A stretch of DNA of 64,000 nucleotides from Croceivirga lutea (GTDB lineage: Bacteria; Bacteroidota; Bacteroidia; Flavobacteriales; Flavobacteriaceae): contig NZ_JACJUK010000004.1 of assembly GCF_014235875.1 (NCBI RefSeq), positions 248,001 through 312,000 on the forward strand, read 5' to 3'. Below the pieces are notes generated by a model that saw only the letters and a list, made by a program, of their open reading frames with translations, had not been told where the DNA came from and made no database searches. Positions 7,364-16,471 of the stretch are shown here, in pieces. The number at the start of each line of letters is the position of its first letter. Position 1 is the first letter of the stretch. The translations under genes were made by a program, and so were the position numbers.

Positions 7364-9783
7364 TAAGCTCTAAGAGGAATTTTTTACTACTATTTTCTCT
7401 ATTATGTATAACAGCAACTTCAACAGCACAAAATCAACAACTTAGAAATGAAGTTAGAAAAGGGTTTGAAAAATATTTTGAGCTGCCCCGTGAAACTATT
7501 TATCTGCACGTAAATAAAAGTCACTTTATTCTAGGAGAGCACATTTGGTTTAAAGGTTACCTTTATAATCGTCAAAAAAAGCAACCATTTACCGAAACAA
7601 CGAATGTACATTTAAGGTTATTCAATCAAAAAGGTGATTTGGTTAAAGATGCTCTTTTTGAAGCTAAAGACGGAATGTTCAGTGGCCAAATAGAGTTAGA
7701 TTCTACTGTAAAAAGAGGAGAACACTTTTTAAGCGCTTCAACAAAATGGGATAAAAATTTCGCCGAAAAAGGAAGACATAGCCAACGAATTTCAATTCTT
7801 GGAGCAGAGAGAAATAAAAAAACTGAAGTAAAAAACATTCTTTTTTTTCCAGAGGGCGGACACCTAATTAACGAAATTCAAAATACGGTTGGTGTAAAAG
7901 TAATTGGCTCTAGAGATTTGGGTGGAATAATTGGAGTAATTAAAAGCTTTGAGGGCGACTCATTAGCTAGTTTTACTACCAATGAATTTGGCTTTGCTAA
8001 ATTTCAATTTGTTCCCAGAAGAGGACATCGCTATCATGCTGAAATTCAATCAGGAATAATAGAAGGCAAAATTGACTTACCTGAGGTTAAGATTGAAGGG
8101 GTGAATCTAACTGTAAAGGACATTGAGGAGGATAAAGTATTCATTGTCGTAGGTAAAGTCTCAAATGGCAGAACTAAAGACTTTTCAGATTCAAGGTATT
8201 CACTTTTTATACATAGAGATGGCTTATTAAAAATGTTACCCATTCAATTTAATAATAATAATAGAAATTATGATTCTCATTTACTAGACAGAAAAGAGTT
8301 ACTGCCTGGTATAAACATAGTTACTTTAGTAAACAATAAAGGAAAACCACTTGCTGAACGAATTTTTTATAACCCTATAGAAGTAGCCACTGATGATGCT
8401 ACAATCTTTCAAATAAAATCCACTAAAGATTCTTTACGGTTTGTAGTAAAATCTAATAGTAAAAAAGTGAATAATAATTTTAGTATTTCAGTTTTGCCAA
8501 GCCAAACTGAAGCATACAAATTTTCAGAAAACATTTTTTCTAAAATATTACTCTCACCTTACATTAATGGTCCAATAACAAATGCTAAATACTATTTTGA
8601 AAACTCATCTCCAGAGCGTCTAGCTAAACTAGATTTGTTATTAATAACTCAAGGTTGGTCTAGTTACAACTGGGATAAAATTTTAAATGAACCGCCGAAT
8701 GTAACGTATAAATTTGAGCGGGGGGTTACCATTAAAGGTAGGTTAGCTAATGTTTTAGAGGAAGATGAAAAGTTAATGCTTTTCAAAGACGGTAATACAA
8801 CCAAGCCAACAGTATTACCAATTGCTAAAGATGATAAATCTTTTCTACTCCCAAACTATTTTATTAAGAATGGGGAAAAGGTTCAATTTTCATTGTTTAA
8901 CAAAAAGGGTCAACTTCGAAAGCCAAAATTGGCTTTGAGTTATGGAGTGAATTTGGGAGTAGAGAATTTAAATGTTTCTGCTGTACCACATTTTGCCAGT
9001 ATAACTGCAAATGAAACTTTTACTGATTATTTTGGTTTTGATTTTTCGTCTATTAAAGACTTAATTGTTTTAGATGAAGTCGTAGTTTCAGAAGAACGTA
9101 TAGAAGAGGAGGATGAGCCTAAATTAATTTTTGAACACAAGTTAACTAAGGTAACAAACCGGGTCAAAGATATGTATCCTAACTTCTTAGAAATTGTAAG
9201 AGCTAATGGTTACAACGTTACTATCTACGAAACTTCACCTCCTCAAGGCACCTATGACCGGGTATTAATTAATACAAGGCGTAAATTACTTTTTGATGAA
9301 GTTCAACCTTCACCCATCTTATTTATAGACGATATTCAACAGTTTAACTTTGATAGACTTTTGGAAATTGGAACAGAAGATATTGATAGCTATTACATAG
9401 ATAAAGGTGGTGATGGGCAGGCGGGTGCAGCAGGTGGCGTAATACGTCTTTATACCAAACGAAAATTAAATACTTTTGAAGGCTATAATAATGAGGAATT
9501 TGCACAGAAATTCTATGAACATGAATTCAAAGGGGTTTTTGAACAGCACAAAAAATATTACAGTCCTAATTATTCTTTGTTAGGTCAAGAATTTTATAAA
9601 AAATTTGGAGTAATTCAATGGTTACCAAATATTAAGACAGGTAATTTTTCAGAAAAAATAATTCAAATACACAATGAGGGTTTTGATGAAATTGTATTTT
9701 ATTTGGAAGGAATGTCTGACGATGGTCGATTATTTTCAGAAATTAAAAAAGTTAAGCTAAAAAAGTATGAGCCTAGTAAGTAA
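7360..9783 (+). CDS. Secreted MG2-like / TonB plug-like protein
   Basis: 807 residues with a signal peptide ending near TSTAQ. The N-terminal part (PRETIYLHVNKSHFILGEHI, about 43-62) is the macroglobulin MG2-like module found in a large family of Bacteroidota outer-surface proteins. Around residues 640-710 there is a TonB-receptor plug-like stretch: PSPILFIDDIQQFNFD, then TEDIDSYYIDKG and GGVIRLYTKRK. No beta-barrel follows; only about 100 residues remain. It is probably periplasmic or outer-membrane attached. Function unknown. Its start overlaps pssA by 4 bases; its stop converges on lptB one base away, with no hairpin seen. Confidence 0.8.
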   Translation: MISSKRNFLLLFSLLCITATSTAQNQQLRNEVRKGFEKYFELPRETIYLHVNKSHFILGEHIWFKGYLYNRQKKQPFTETTNVHLRLFNQKGDLVKDALFEAKDGMFSGQIELDSTVKRGEHFLSASTKWDKNFAEKGRHSQRISILGAERNKKTEVKNILFFPEGGHLINEIQNTVGVKVIGSRDLGGIIGVIKSFEGDSLASFTTNEFGFAKFQFVPRRGHRYHAEIQSGIIEGKIDLPEVKIEGVNLTVKDIEEDKVFIVVGKVSNGRTKDFSDSRYSLFIHRDGLLKMLPIQFNNNNRNYDSHLLDRKELLPGINIVTLVNNKGKPLAERIFYNPIEVATDDATIFQIKSTKDSLRFVVKSNSKKVNNNFSISVLPSQTEAYKFSENIFSKILLSPYINGPITNAKYYFENSSPERLAKLDLLLITQGWSSYNWDKILNEPPNVTYKFERGVTIKGRLANVLEEDEKLMLFKDGNTTKPTVLPIAKDDKSFLLPNYFIKNGEKVQFSLFNKKGQLRKPKLALSYGVNLGVENLNVSAVPHFASITANETFTDYFGFDFSSIKDLIVLDEVVVSEERIEEEDEPKLIFEHKLTKVTNRVKDMYPNFLEIVRANGYNVTIYETSPPQGTYDRVLINTRRKLLFDEVQPSPILFIDDIQQFNFDRLLEIGTEDIDSYYIDKGGDGQAGAAGGVIRLYTKRKLNTFEGYNNEEFAQKFYEHEFKGVFEQHKKYYSPNYSLLGQEFYKKFGVIQWLPNIKTGNFSEKIIQIHNEGFDEIVFYLEGMSDDGRLFSEIKKVKLKKYEPSK

Positions 9784-9784
9784 T

Positions 9785-10531
9785 CTAGAACTCTAACTTT
9801 TTTTTACGTAATTCAAAGTTTTGACCTAAGTATACTTTACGCACCATTTCGTCTTGCGCTAAATCTTCAGGTATACCTGCTTTTAAAATTCCACCCTCAA
9901 ACATTAAATACGAACGTTCTGTAATGGCTAAGGTTTCTTGTACATTATGGTCAGTAATTAGAATACCTATATTTTTATTTTTTAGCTGTGCTACAATACG
10001 TTGAATATCTTCTACAGCCACAGGGTCTACACCTGCAAAAGGCTCATCTAGCAAAATAAATTTAGGGTCAGTTGCTAATGCTCTAGCTATTTCAGTACGC
10101 CTACGTTCCCCACCAGAGAGTAAATCACCTCTATTTTTTCTAATATGTCCTAAGCTGAACTCATCAATTAATGATTCCATTTTCAAATGCTGTTCGCGCT
10201 TGGTCATTTTTGTGGTTTGCAAAACACTTAAAATGTTGTCTTCAATGCTAAGCTTTCTAAAAACTGAAGCTTCTTGTGCTAAATAACCAATGCCGTTTTG
10301 AGCTCTTTTGTACATGGGAAAGTCGGTAATTTCCATGTCATCTAAATAGATATTACCACCATTGGGTTTAATTAACCCAACTATCATATAGAAAGAGGTA
10401 GTTTTGCCCGCTCCGTTAGGTCCTAACAATCCAACAATTTCACCTTGATTAACTTCAAGAGAAATACCCTTAACTACTTTTCGGCCTCGGTAGGCCTTCA
10501 TTATGTTTTCAGCTCTTAGCTTCATTTGCAT
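9785..10531 (-). CDS. lptB: LPS export ABC transporter ATP-binding protein LptB
   Basis: ATPase that powers lipopolysaccharide extraction from the inner membrane with LptFG. 248 residues with Walker [17 protein letters not shown] (about 37-52), Q-loop [12 protein letters not shown], signature [15 protein letters not shown], Walker [14 protein letters not shown] and the switch His in [10 protein letters not shown]. The signature and the Q-loop wording are characteristic of LptB rather than of other ABC ATPases. A second ATG two codons in could be the start. Last gene of the kdsD-tatC-CMD-lptB operon. Confidence 0.95.
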   Translation of the reverse strand: MQMKLRAENIMKAYRGRKVVKGISLEVNQGEIVGLLGPNGAGKTTSFYMIVGLIKPNGGNIYLDDMEITDFPMYKRAQNGIGYLAQEASVFRKLSIEDNILSVLQTTKMTKREQHLKMESLIDEFSLGHIRKNRGDLLSGGERRRTEIARALATDPKFILLDEPFAGVDPVAVEDIQRIVAQLKNKNIGILITDHNVQETLAITERSYLMFEGGILKAGIPEDLAQDEMVRKVYLGQNFELRKKKLEF

Positions 10532-10578
10532 TCAAAACTAACGATATTCATTAACTAGCCCTATAATTTTAGAATTAT

Positions 10579-10929
10579 TTAGGCTTCTGTTTCTTCTAAA
10601 GTCTCCCAGTATTCATATGCTCTACGTAAATGTGGAATAACTATGGTGCCACCAACTAAGGTTGCTATGCCTAGCGTTTCCATAACTTCTTCTTTAGTAG
10701 CTCCTTCTTTTTTAGAACTTTCTAAATGGTATTTAACGCAATCATCACAACGCAATACGGCCGAGGCAACTAAACCTAATAATTCTTTAGTTTTTACATC
10801 TAAAGCCCCTGGCATGTAAGCATTGGTATCTAAATTAAAAATACGTTTTATGAGCTTATTATTATCAGCTAATATTTTATCGTTCATTTGAGCTCTATAC
10901 GCATTGAACTCTTCTACTTTATTTGCCAT
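10579..10929 (-). CDS. Carboxymuconolactone decarboxylase family protein (AhpD-like)
   Basis: 116 residues with the CMD-fold core RCDDCVKYHLESSKKEGA (about 66-83). The CxxC plus following His is the redox/proton relay of AhpD-like proteins, so a thiol peroxidase-type or disulfide role is more likely than true decarboxylase activity. Next come EVMETLGIATLVGG and a His-Leu-Arg-Arg segment. Cytoplasmic, no signal peptide. It overlaps tatC by 11 bases, so it is in the kdsD-tatC-lptB operon; why it sits there is not clear. Confidence 0.9.
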   Translation of the reverse strand: MANKVEEFNAYRAQMNDKILADNNKLIKRIFNLDTNAYMPGALDVKTKELLGLVASAVLRCDDCVKYHLESSKKEGATKEEVMETLGIATLVGGTIVIPHLRRAYEYWETLEETEA

Positions 10930-11758
10930 TTTTTGCTGCTTTTTCTTTTTTAAGTTCTTGTTTGATAACGACTTTAGAAATGTAAATACTTACCTGGTAA
11001 AGTACCAAAACAGGTATAGAAACTACTATCTGGCTAGCTACATCTGGTGGTGTTATTACTGCTGAAAGTATTAATACAACTACTAGTGCAATTTTGCGAT
11101 GCTTTTTTAAAATTTCAGGAGTTACTAAGCCTATTTTGGTAAGGAAGAATATAATAATAGGCAGTTCAAACATAATTCCACAGGCAATTACAGCAGCTCT
11201 CACTGTTGCTATAAAAGAACTAATATCAATTTCGTTTAGAACTTCTTTACTCACTTGATAAGTACCCAAAAAATTTATAGATAAAGGTGATACTACGTAG
11301 TAGCCAAAAAGAACCCCTAAAAAGAACAAGAACGAAGCAACGAAGATGAACCCCTTGGAATATCTTTTTTCATTTTCATGTAAACCAGGACTAATAAAAC
11401 GCCATACTTCCCATAATACGTAAGGAAAAGCTACAATAAATCCTGCCCAAATAGATGTCCATATATGTGCAGAAAATTGCCCAGCCATAGTTCTATTTTG
11501 AATGGTAAAGGGCAACGAATCTCCACAAAATTCAGAATCTATTCCAAAAAAGGTGGCTATATTACAGAAAAACCTATAGGTGGGAAAGCTCATTTTCTTT
11601 GGCCCAAAAATGATGGTGTCGAAAATAAAATCTTTCATCACAAATGCTACACATGCAACAATAACAATTGCGAATACAGAACGAATAAGATGCCAACGCA
11701 ACTCTTCAAGATGGTCTAAAAAAGACATCTCATTGGGGTTATTACTTGCTTCTGCCAT
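10919..11758 (-). CDS. tatC: Sec-independent protein translocase subunit TatC
   Basis: Twin-arginine signal receptor in the inner membrane. 279 residues, six hydrophobic helices. Diagnostic N-terminal motif MSFLDHLEELRWHLIRS (about 11-27), conserved FISPGLHENEKR loop (about 138-149), and the C-terminal helix pair around LILSAVITPPDV. Basic C-terminal tail. The ATG shares one base with the kdsD stop (TAATG), a sign of coupling. No tatA or tatB is in the window. Confidence 0.96.
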   Translation of the reverse strand: MAEASNNPNEMSFLDHLEELRWHLIRSVFAIVIVACVAFVMKDFIFDTIIFGPKKMSFPTYRFFCNIATFFGIDSEFCGDSLPFTIQNRTMAGQFSAHIWTSIWAGFIVAFPYVLWEVWRFISPGLHENEKRYSKGFIFVASFLFFLGVLFGYYVVSPLSINFLGTYQVSKEVLNEIDISSFIATVRAAVIACGIMFELPIIIFFLTKIGLVTPEILKKHRKIALVVVLILSAVITPPDVASQIVVSIPVLVLYQVSIYISKVVIKQELKKEKAAKNGK

Positions 11759-12744
11759 TATGCTAAACCTTCGTTTATTAAGTTATGAATATGAATAACA
11801 CCTTTGTATTCTTCACCATCTAAGACTAACAATTGAGAAATTCCAAAAGACCTAAGATGCTCCATGGCTTTAATAGCGAGTATATCAGAACTTATAGTTT
11901 TAGGATTTTTGGTCATAATATCTTCAGCGGTTAGGTTTTTAATATTGTCATGCTTGTTGAGCATTCTTCTAATATCACCATCAGTAATTATTCCAACCAC
12001 TTTATTGTCTTTGGTTACCGCAGTTACCCCCAACATTTTTTCAGAAATTTCAACAATAGCTTGTTTAACAGAAGTAGAGGCTTCTACAGCAGGTTTTTGA
12101 TTGTTAGTAACAATATCATTAACCCTTAAATATAAACGTTTACCAAGAGAACCACCGGGGTGATATTTTGCAAAATCTTCACTGCTAAAACCTCTCATTT
12201 CTAGCAGACAAATTGCTAGAGCATCACCCATTACTAATTGTGCAGTTGTACTAGTGGTAGGAGCTAAATTGTTAGGACAAGCTTCTTTTTCAACAAAAGT
12301 ATTTAAAACAAAATCTGCCTGATTTGCCAGTACAGAATCTAAATTGCCCGTAATGCCAATTAACGTATTTTTTCCTCTTTTAATTAAGGGAATGAGCATT
12401 TTAATTTCTTCGGTATTACCACTTTTAGAAATACAGATAACCACATCATCTCTCAGCACTGTTCCAAGGTCTCCATGTATAGCATCTGCTGCATGCATAA
12501 AAATTGCCGGTGTACCTGTAGAATTTAGCGTAGCAACAATTTTAGCAGCAATTAAAGCGCTTTTTCCAATACCAGAAACAATAACTCTACCCTTAGATTT
12601 GTAAATACAATCAACCGTTTTGTAGAAATCTTCTGTAAGTAGATTCGCCAATTCTTTTATGGCCTCACTTTCATAAAGAAAGGTTTTTTGGGCTAAAGAA
12701 AGAATATCCTCGTTTGTCATCAAATAATTAATAGAATTCGTCAA
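11758..12744 (-). CDS. kdsD: Arabinose-5-phosphate isomerase (KpsF/GutQ family)
   Basis: Converts ribulose-5-phosphate to arabinose-5-phosphate, first step of Kdo synthesis for LPS. 328 residues: an SIS domain (about 35-175, with SGIGKSALIAAKIVATLNST and SGNTEEI), the family signature AKYHPGGSLGKRL near 208, and two CBS domains to the C-terminus (for example VVGIITDGDIRRML). The annotated ATG at 12744 gives eight extra residues; a second ATG at 12720 is equally plausible. First gene of the operon that ends in lptB, matching a shared LPS theme. Confidence 0.93.
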   Translation of the reverse strand: MTNSINYLMTNEDILSLAQKTFLYESEAIKELANLLTEDFYKTVDCIYKSKGRVIVSGIGKSALIAAKIVATLNSTGTPAIFMHAADAIHGDLGTVLRDDVVICISKSGNTEEIKMLIPLIKRGKNTLIGITGNLDSVLANQADFVLNTFVEKEACPNNLAPTTSTTAQLVMGDALAICLLEMRGFSSEDFAKYHPGGSLGKRLYLRVNDIVTNNQKPAVEASTSVKQAIVEISEKMLGVTAVTKDNKVVGIITDGDIRRMLNKHDNIKNLTAEDIMTKNPKTISSDILAIKAMEHLRSFGISQLLVLDGEEYKGVIHIHNLINEGLA

Positions 12745-12873
12745 TTGTGCTGAAAGAATGTATTATATTTAAGTTTACAAAATTAAACAAACTAAAGGGT
12801 TTTCTCATTTTGAAACTCTAATCAAACTTAATCAACCTACTACTGTTAATTGTTGTTTATCCAAAATTAAGTA

Positions 12874-15069
12874 ATGGAGAATTTTGATTTACCTGGAGCA
12901 CTTAAGAAATACTTTGGTTTTTCTAAGTTTAAAGGGCTACAGGAAGATGTTGTAAATAGTATAATGCAAGGCATAGATACGTTCGTTATTATGCCAACTG
13001 GCGGTGGAAAATCTCTTTGCTATCAGCTACCTGCAATGATGCAAGAGGGCACTGCAATTGTAGTTTCGCCACTAATTGCTTTAATGAAGAATCAAGTAGA
13101 CGCCATCAGAGGGGTGTCTGAGAATGAGGGTATTGCACATGTTTTAAACTCTTCGCTCACTAAAACTCAGGTAAAGCAGGTGATGAGTGATATTTCAAAC
13201 GGAGTTACAAAACTGTTATATGTAGCACCAGAATCTCTTACTAAAGAAGAATATGTAGCGTTTCTGAATAGCGTAAAAATATCATTTGTTGCTGTTGATG
13301 AGGCGCATTGTATCTCTGAATGGGGGCATGATTTTAGGCCAGAATATCGTAATCTTAGAAGTATTATAAATAGATTAGGTGATAATATTTCAATAATTGC
13401 ACTAACGGCAACAGCAACGCCAAAGGTGCAAGAAGATATTATTAAAAATTTAGGAATGGTAGATGCTAATTTGTTTAAAGCATCTTTCAATAGGCCTAAT
13501 TTATTTTATGAGGTAAGACCTAAAACCAATACTGTTGATGCAGATATTATTCGTTTTGTAAAGCAAAATTCGGGTAAATCAGGTATCGTTTACTGTTTAA
13601 GTAGAAAGCGTGTAGAAGAATTGGCTCAAACATTACAAGTTAACGGTATTAGTGCGGTGCCTTATCATGCAGGTTTTGATGCAAAAACTAGAGCCAAATA
13701 TCAAGATGATTTTTTAATGGAAGAGGTAGATGTAGTTGTGGCTACAATTGCCTTTGGTATGGGAATAGACAAGCCAGATGTTCGATTTGTAATTCACCAT
13801 GATATTCCAAAAAGCATAGAAAGTTACTATCAAGAAACCGGCAGGGCTGGTAGAGATGGCGGTGAAGGTCACTGTCTTGCATTCTACTCTTATAAAGATG
13901 TGGAAAAGCTCGAAAAATTTATGTCTGGCAAACCCGTAGCAGAACAAGAAATTGGTAACGCTTTATTACAAGAAATTGTAGCTTATGCTGAAACTTCAAT
14001 GTCTAGGAGAAAATTTATCCTACATTATTTTGGTGAAGAATTTGACCTTGAAACCGGGGAAGGTGCAGATATGGATGACAATGTCAGAAATCCTAAACCT
14101 AAAGAAGAGGCAAAAGAAAATGTAGTTACGCTCCTAAAAGTAGTGCAAGGAACTTTAGAAAAGTTTAAATCAAAAGAAATTGTACGTGTTTTAGTTGGTA
14201 AAACTAATGCATTAATTTCTGCACATAAGGTAAGTGAAAAAGCATTTTTTGGCAGTGGTAAAGATAAAGACGAACACTACTGGATGGCTTTAATTAGACA
14301 AGTGTTGGTTGCTGGCCTTTTAAAGAAAGAAATTGAACAATACGGTATTTTACACGTTACTAAAGAAGGTAGGGCATTTCTAGAAAATCCTACCTCTTTT
14401 ATGATGGCAAAAGACCATGATTATAAAGACGAAAATGTAGATGCAATTGTAGCTAATCAGAAAACAGCTGGTGCAGCAGCTGACCAAAACTTACTAAAGC
14501 TACTTAAAGATTTACGTAAAAAAGAGGCCGTAAAACAAGGAGTGCCTCCTTTTGTGGTTTTTCAAGACCCATCATTAGAAGATATGGCACTTAAGTACCC
14601 TATTTCATTAGAAGAATTGGCTAATGTACATGGGGTAGGAGATGGAAAAGCCAAAAAATATGGTAAACCCTTCATAAATTTTATAGCCAAATATGTAGAA
14701 GAGAATGATATTGTAAGACCAGATGATTTAGTTGTAAAAAGTACAGGTTCAAATTCTGGTTTAAAACTCTATATCATTCAAAATGTAGATAGAAAATTAC
14801 CCTTAGATGATATTGCCTCTGCAAAAGGGCTGGAATTAAACGATTTGATTAAAGAAATGGAACAAATTGTTTATTCTGGTACTAAATTAAATCTGCAATA
14901 CTGGGTTGATGAAATCTTAGATGAAGACCAACAAGAAGAAATACACGACTATTTTTTAGAGGCTGAAACAGATTCTATTTCAGAAGCCATGGATGAGTTT
15001 GATGGTGACTATGAAGAAGATGATTTACGTTTATACCGATTAAAGTTTATTAGTGAAGTAGCTAATTAA
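12874..15069 (+). CDS. recQ: ATP-dependent DNA helicase RecQ
   Basis: 3'-5' helicase for recombination and fork repair. 731 residues: motif I PTGGGKSLCYQLPA (about 41-54), motif II VDEAHCISEWGHDFRPEYR (about 140-158), TATATP motif III, motif VI QETGRAGRDG near 320, then a winged-helix RQC region and an HRDC-like domain (SLEELANVHGVGDGKAKKYG near 573). A zinc-binding Cys cluster of the RQC domain is not obvious, and an acidic tail of about 120 residues follows HRDC, as in other Bacteroidota RecQ. Its stop overlaps the convergent DUF2752 gene by 4 bases. Confidence 0.96.
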   Translation: MENFDLPGALKKYFGFSKFKGLQEDVVNSIMQGIDTFVIMPTGGGKSLCYQLPAMMQEGTAIVVSPLIALMKNQVDAIRGVSENEGIAHVLNSSLTKTQVKQVMSDISNGVTKLLYVAPESLTKEEYVAFLNSVKISFVAVDEAHCISEWGHDFRPEYRNLRSIINRLGDNISIIALTATATPKVQEDIIKNLGMVDANLFKASFNRPNLFYEVRPKTNTVDADIIRFVKQNSGKSGIVYCLSRKRVEELAQTLQVNGISAVPYHAGFDAKTRAKYQDDFLMEEVDVVVATIAFGMGIDKPDVRFVIHHDIPKSIESYYQETGRAGRDGGEGHCLAFYSYKDVEKLEKFMSGKPVAEQEIGNALLQEIVAYAETSMSRRKFILHYFGEEFDLETGEGADMDDNVRNPKPKEEAKENVVTLLKVVQGTLEKFKSKEIVRVLVGKTNALISAHKVSEKAFFGSGKDKDEHYWMALIRQVLVAGLLKKEIEQYGILHVTKEGRAFLENPTSFMMAKDHDYKDENVDAIVANQKTAGAAADQNLLKLLKDLRKKEAVKQGVPPFVVFQDPSLEDMALKYPISLEELANVHGVGDGKAKKYGKPFINFIAKYVEENDIVRPDDLVVKSTGSNSGLKLYIIQNVDRKLPLDDIASAKGLELNDLIKEMEQIVYSGTKLNLQYWVDEILDEDQQEEIHDYFLEAETDSISEAMDEFDGDYEEDDLRLYRLKFISEVAN

Positions 15070-15461
15070 GGGGCTAAAAAAATAAACGGTTCTTTAGGTA
15101 TATTTCTCAAAATCATAAAAACAATAAGAACAATAAGCACTGCTATTGGTGTTGCCCTGAGGTACAAAATACTTTTCTTTTTTGGGTAGAAAATTCGCGT
15201 ATTAAATTCTACTATAAGTAATAGTATTGTAGGTATAAGCAGAAGGTTATGACTTAGCGCATCTTTAATTCTAAAGTGCAAAAGGTCATGTATGGCGCGC
15301 TGGCTACCACAACCTGAACAATAAATACCTAAATATTTATAGGTAGGGCATTGCGGAAAAATAACTTGACCATTAGGATTAAGACTATAAAAAAGAAACA
15401 CTAGACCTAAAAGACCTAGTGTTACCCCTATTACTAATAATCGTTTTGTTGTTTTATCCAT
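15066..15461 (-). CDS. DUF2752 membrane protein (second copy)
   Basis: 131 residues, three predicted helices. The DUF2752 hallmark IYCSGCGSQRAIHDLLHF sits near residues 47-64: a Cys-x-x-Cys-Gly motif followed by Gln-Arg at the membrane face. Function unknown. It overlaps the CD225 gene by 8 bases and closes a four-gene minus-strand cluster in which both outer genes are DUF2752. Paralogue of the protein at 16086-16403, but with an extra N-terminal helix. Confidence 0.9.
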   Translation of the reverse strand: MDKTTKRLLVIGVTLGLLGLVFLFYSLNPNGQVIFPQCPTYKYLGIYCSGCGSQRAIHDLLHFRIKDALSHNLLLIPTILLLIVEFNTRIFYPKKKSILYLRATPIAVLIVLIVFMILRNIPKEPFIFLAP

Positions 15462-15732
15462 TTAAAGCCCCTAGCATTGCTAAACCGCCAAAAACCAATA
15501 AATAAATTAACCAAATGGCTACGCTAATTAGTGGCCCTGCGATAGCCCAGTTCTTAGCTTTTCTAGAAGACTCTTGAGCAAGGGCATAGTCGCCCCGCTC
15601 ATAGGCCTCATTAACTTTTGCAGCATAAATTATACTTGGTATACCAGTAGCTATGCAGCAAAAAACGGTACTTAAAATTGCCCAAACAAGATAATTGTCT
15701 GGCTTCGGGGGTTGGTTGACACTGTTTTGCAT
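15454..15732 (-). CDS. CD225/dispanin family membrane protein
   Basis: 92 residues. The core VWAILSTVFCCIATGIPSII then YAAKVNEAYERGDYALAQ, S..AK..W matches the CD225 domain known from eukaryotic IFITM proteins: a partially embedded helix with a double Cys, the GIxSIIYA motif, and GD..xA...S.xAK. A second helix ends the protein. In bacteria the role is unknown. The neighbours (CCC-motif and DUF2752 proteins) suggest one membrane complex or pathway, which is inference. Confidence 0.9.
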   Translation of the reverse strand: MQNSVNQPPKPDNYLVWAILSTVFCCIATGIPSIIYAAKVNEAYERGDYALAQESSRKAKNWAIAGPLISVAIWLIYLLVFGGLAMLGALNG

Positions 15733-15737
15733 AATAA

Positions 15738-16073
15738 TTATTGTTGTCCCAAGTATTCTTCCATAGCCTCTCTTAGTGCATCAGGGTCTTGCATAGTTTC
15801 TAAACCAAATACAGAAATTGCCCAAATTGATAGTAGGAGGTATAATACACTTAAAATTATTCCAATAATAGCTAATACTTTTCCTGTTTTTACATTGCTA
15901 TAACCAGTATATAATTCGGGATTTTCCTGATAAATTCGGGTAGCTCCTTTAGAAAGTACAAGCGCCACAATACCAAGTATAAGTCCAATTATCCCATAGC
16001 AGCAACAGGTCACAATTGATAATATTCCGAATACTAAGATAAGTGTTGAATTAGGTAGTTTTTGTTGTTCCAT
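15738..16073 (-). CDS. CCC-motif membrane protein
   Basis: 111 residues with two hydrophobic regions. The first holds the triple cysteine that names the family (SIVTCCCYGIIGLILGIVAL, about 19-38), followed by a loop (YQENPELYTGYSNVKTGKVL) and a second helix pair. The arrangement is like a CD225 protein: Cys-rich half-helix, Gly-Ile patch, soluble loop, helix. It lies 5 bases before the CD225 gene. Function unknown. Confidence 0.85.
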   Translation of the reverse strand: MEQQKLPNSTLILVFGILSIVTCCCYGIIGLILGIVALVLSKGATRIYQENPELYTGYSNVKTGKVLAIIGIILSVLYLLLSIWAISVFGLETMQDPDALREAMEEYLGQQ

Positions 16074-16085
16074 TTTTAAGTTTAT

Positions 16086-16403
16086 TTAGTGAAAAAGGTG
16101 AGTTATTTTAAATATATAACTTGATATTATTGTAATTCCAACAATCAAACTAAGTATTATTTTTATAGTTAAAGCACTTTTTAATTCAAAAAAGGAATCA
16201 AATATCAAGAAACTTAACAACAAAATAATCGGATAAATAGCCGGATACATATGTAAAGCACCTAAAAAGTCACCCTTAATAAGCATAGCCACCGAACGTT
16301 GCAAACCACAACCCGGACAGTCAAAGCCAAATAACCTTTTATTAAGGCAAGGCAACATATAATTGTCTAAAGAAAGTAACAGTATTAGTAATTTTACCTT
16401 CAT
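16086..16403 (-). CDS. DUF2752 membrane protein (first copy)
   Basis: 105 residues. Hallmark FGFDCPGCGLQRSVAMLIKG near residues 26-45, then two helices. The CPGCGLQR form is the usual DUF2752 wording. First gene of the DUF2752-CCC-CD225-DUF2752 cluster. It is divergent from the Smr gene, and the 68 bases between them must carry both promoters. Confidence 0.9.
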   Translation of the reverse strand: MKVKLLILLLSLDNYMLPCLNKRLFGFDCPGCGLQRSVAMLIKGDFLGALHMYPAIYPIILLLSFLIFDSFFELKSALTIKIILSLIVGITIISSYIFKITHLFH

Positions 16404-16409
16404 TATGTA

Positions 16410-16442
16410 TTGATTGGTGCTCTCAAAATACTACTATTTTTG
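16410..16442 (+). promoter_or_regulatory. Probable promoter of the Smr gene
   Basis: TTG at 16410-16412 (spacer 22) or 16414-16416 (spacer 18), then a perfect TATTTTTG at 16435-16442. The start would be near 16449, about 23 bases before the ATG. Confidence 0.5.
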
Positions 16443-16471
16443 AAAAGTGGAATTACTACCTTATTATTTTT

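Noticed and set aside
12344-12604. Plus-strand frame inside kdsD
   Set aside because: Hydrophobic-looking translation is the reverse complement of the SIS domain and no signals support expression.
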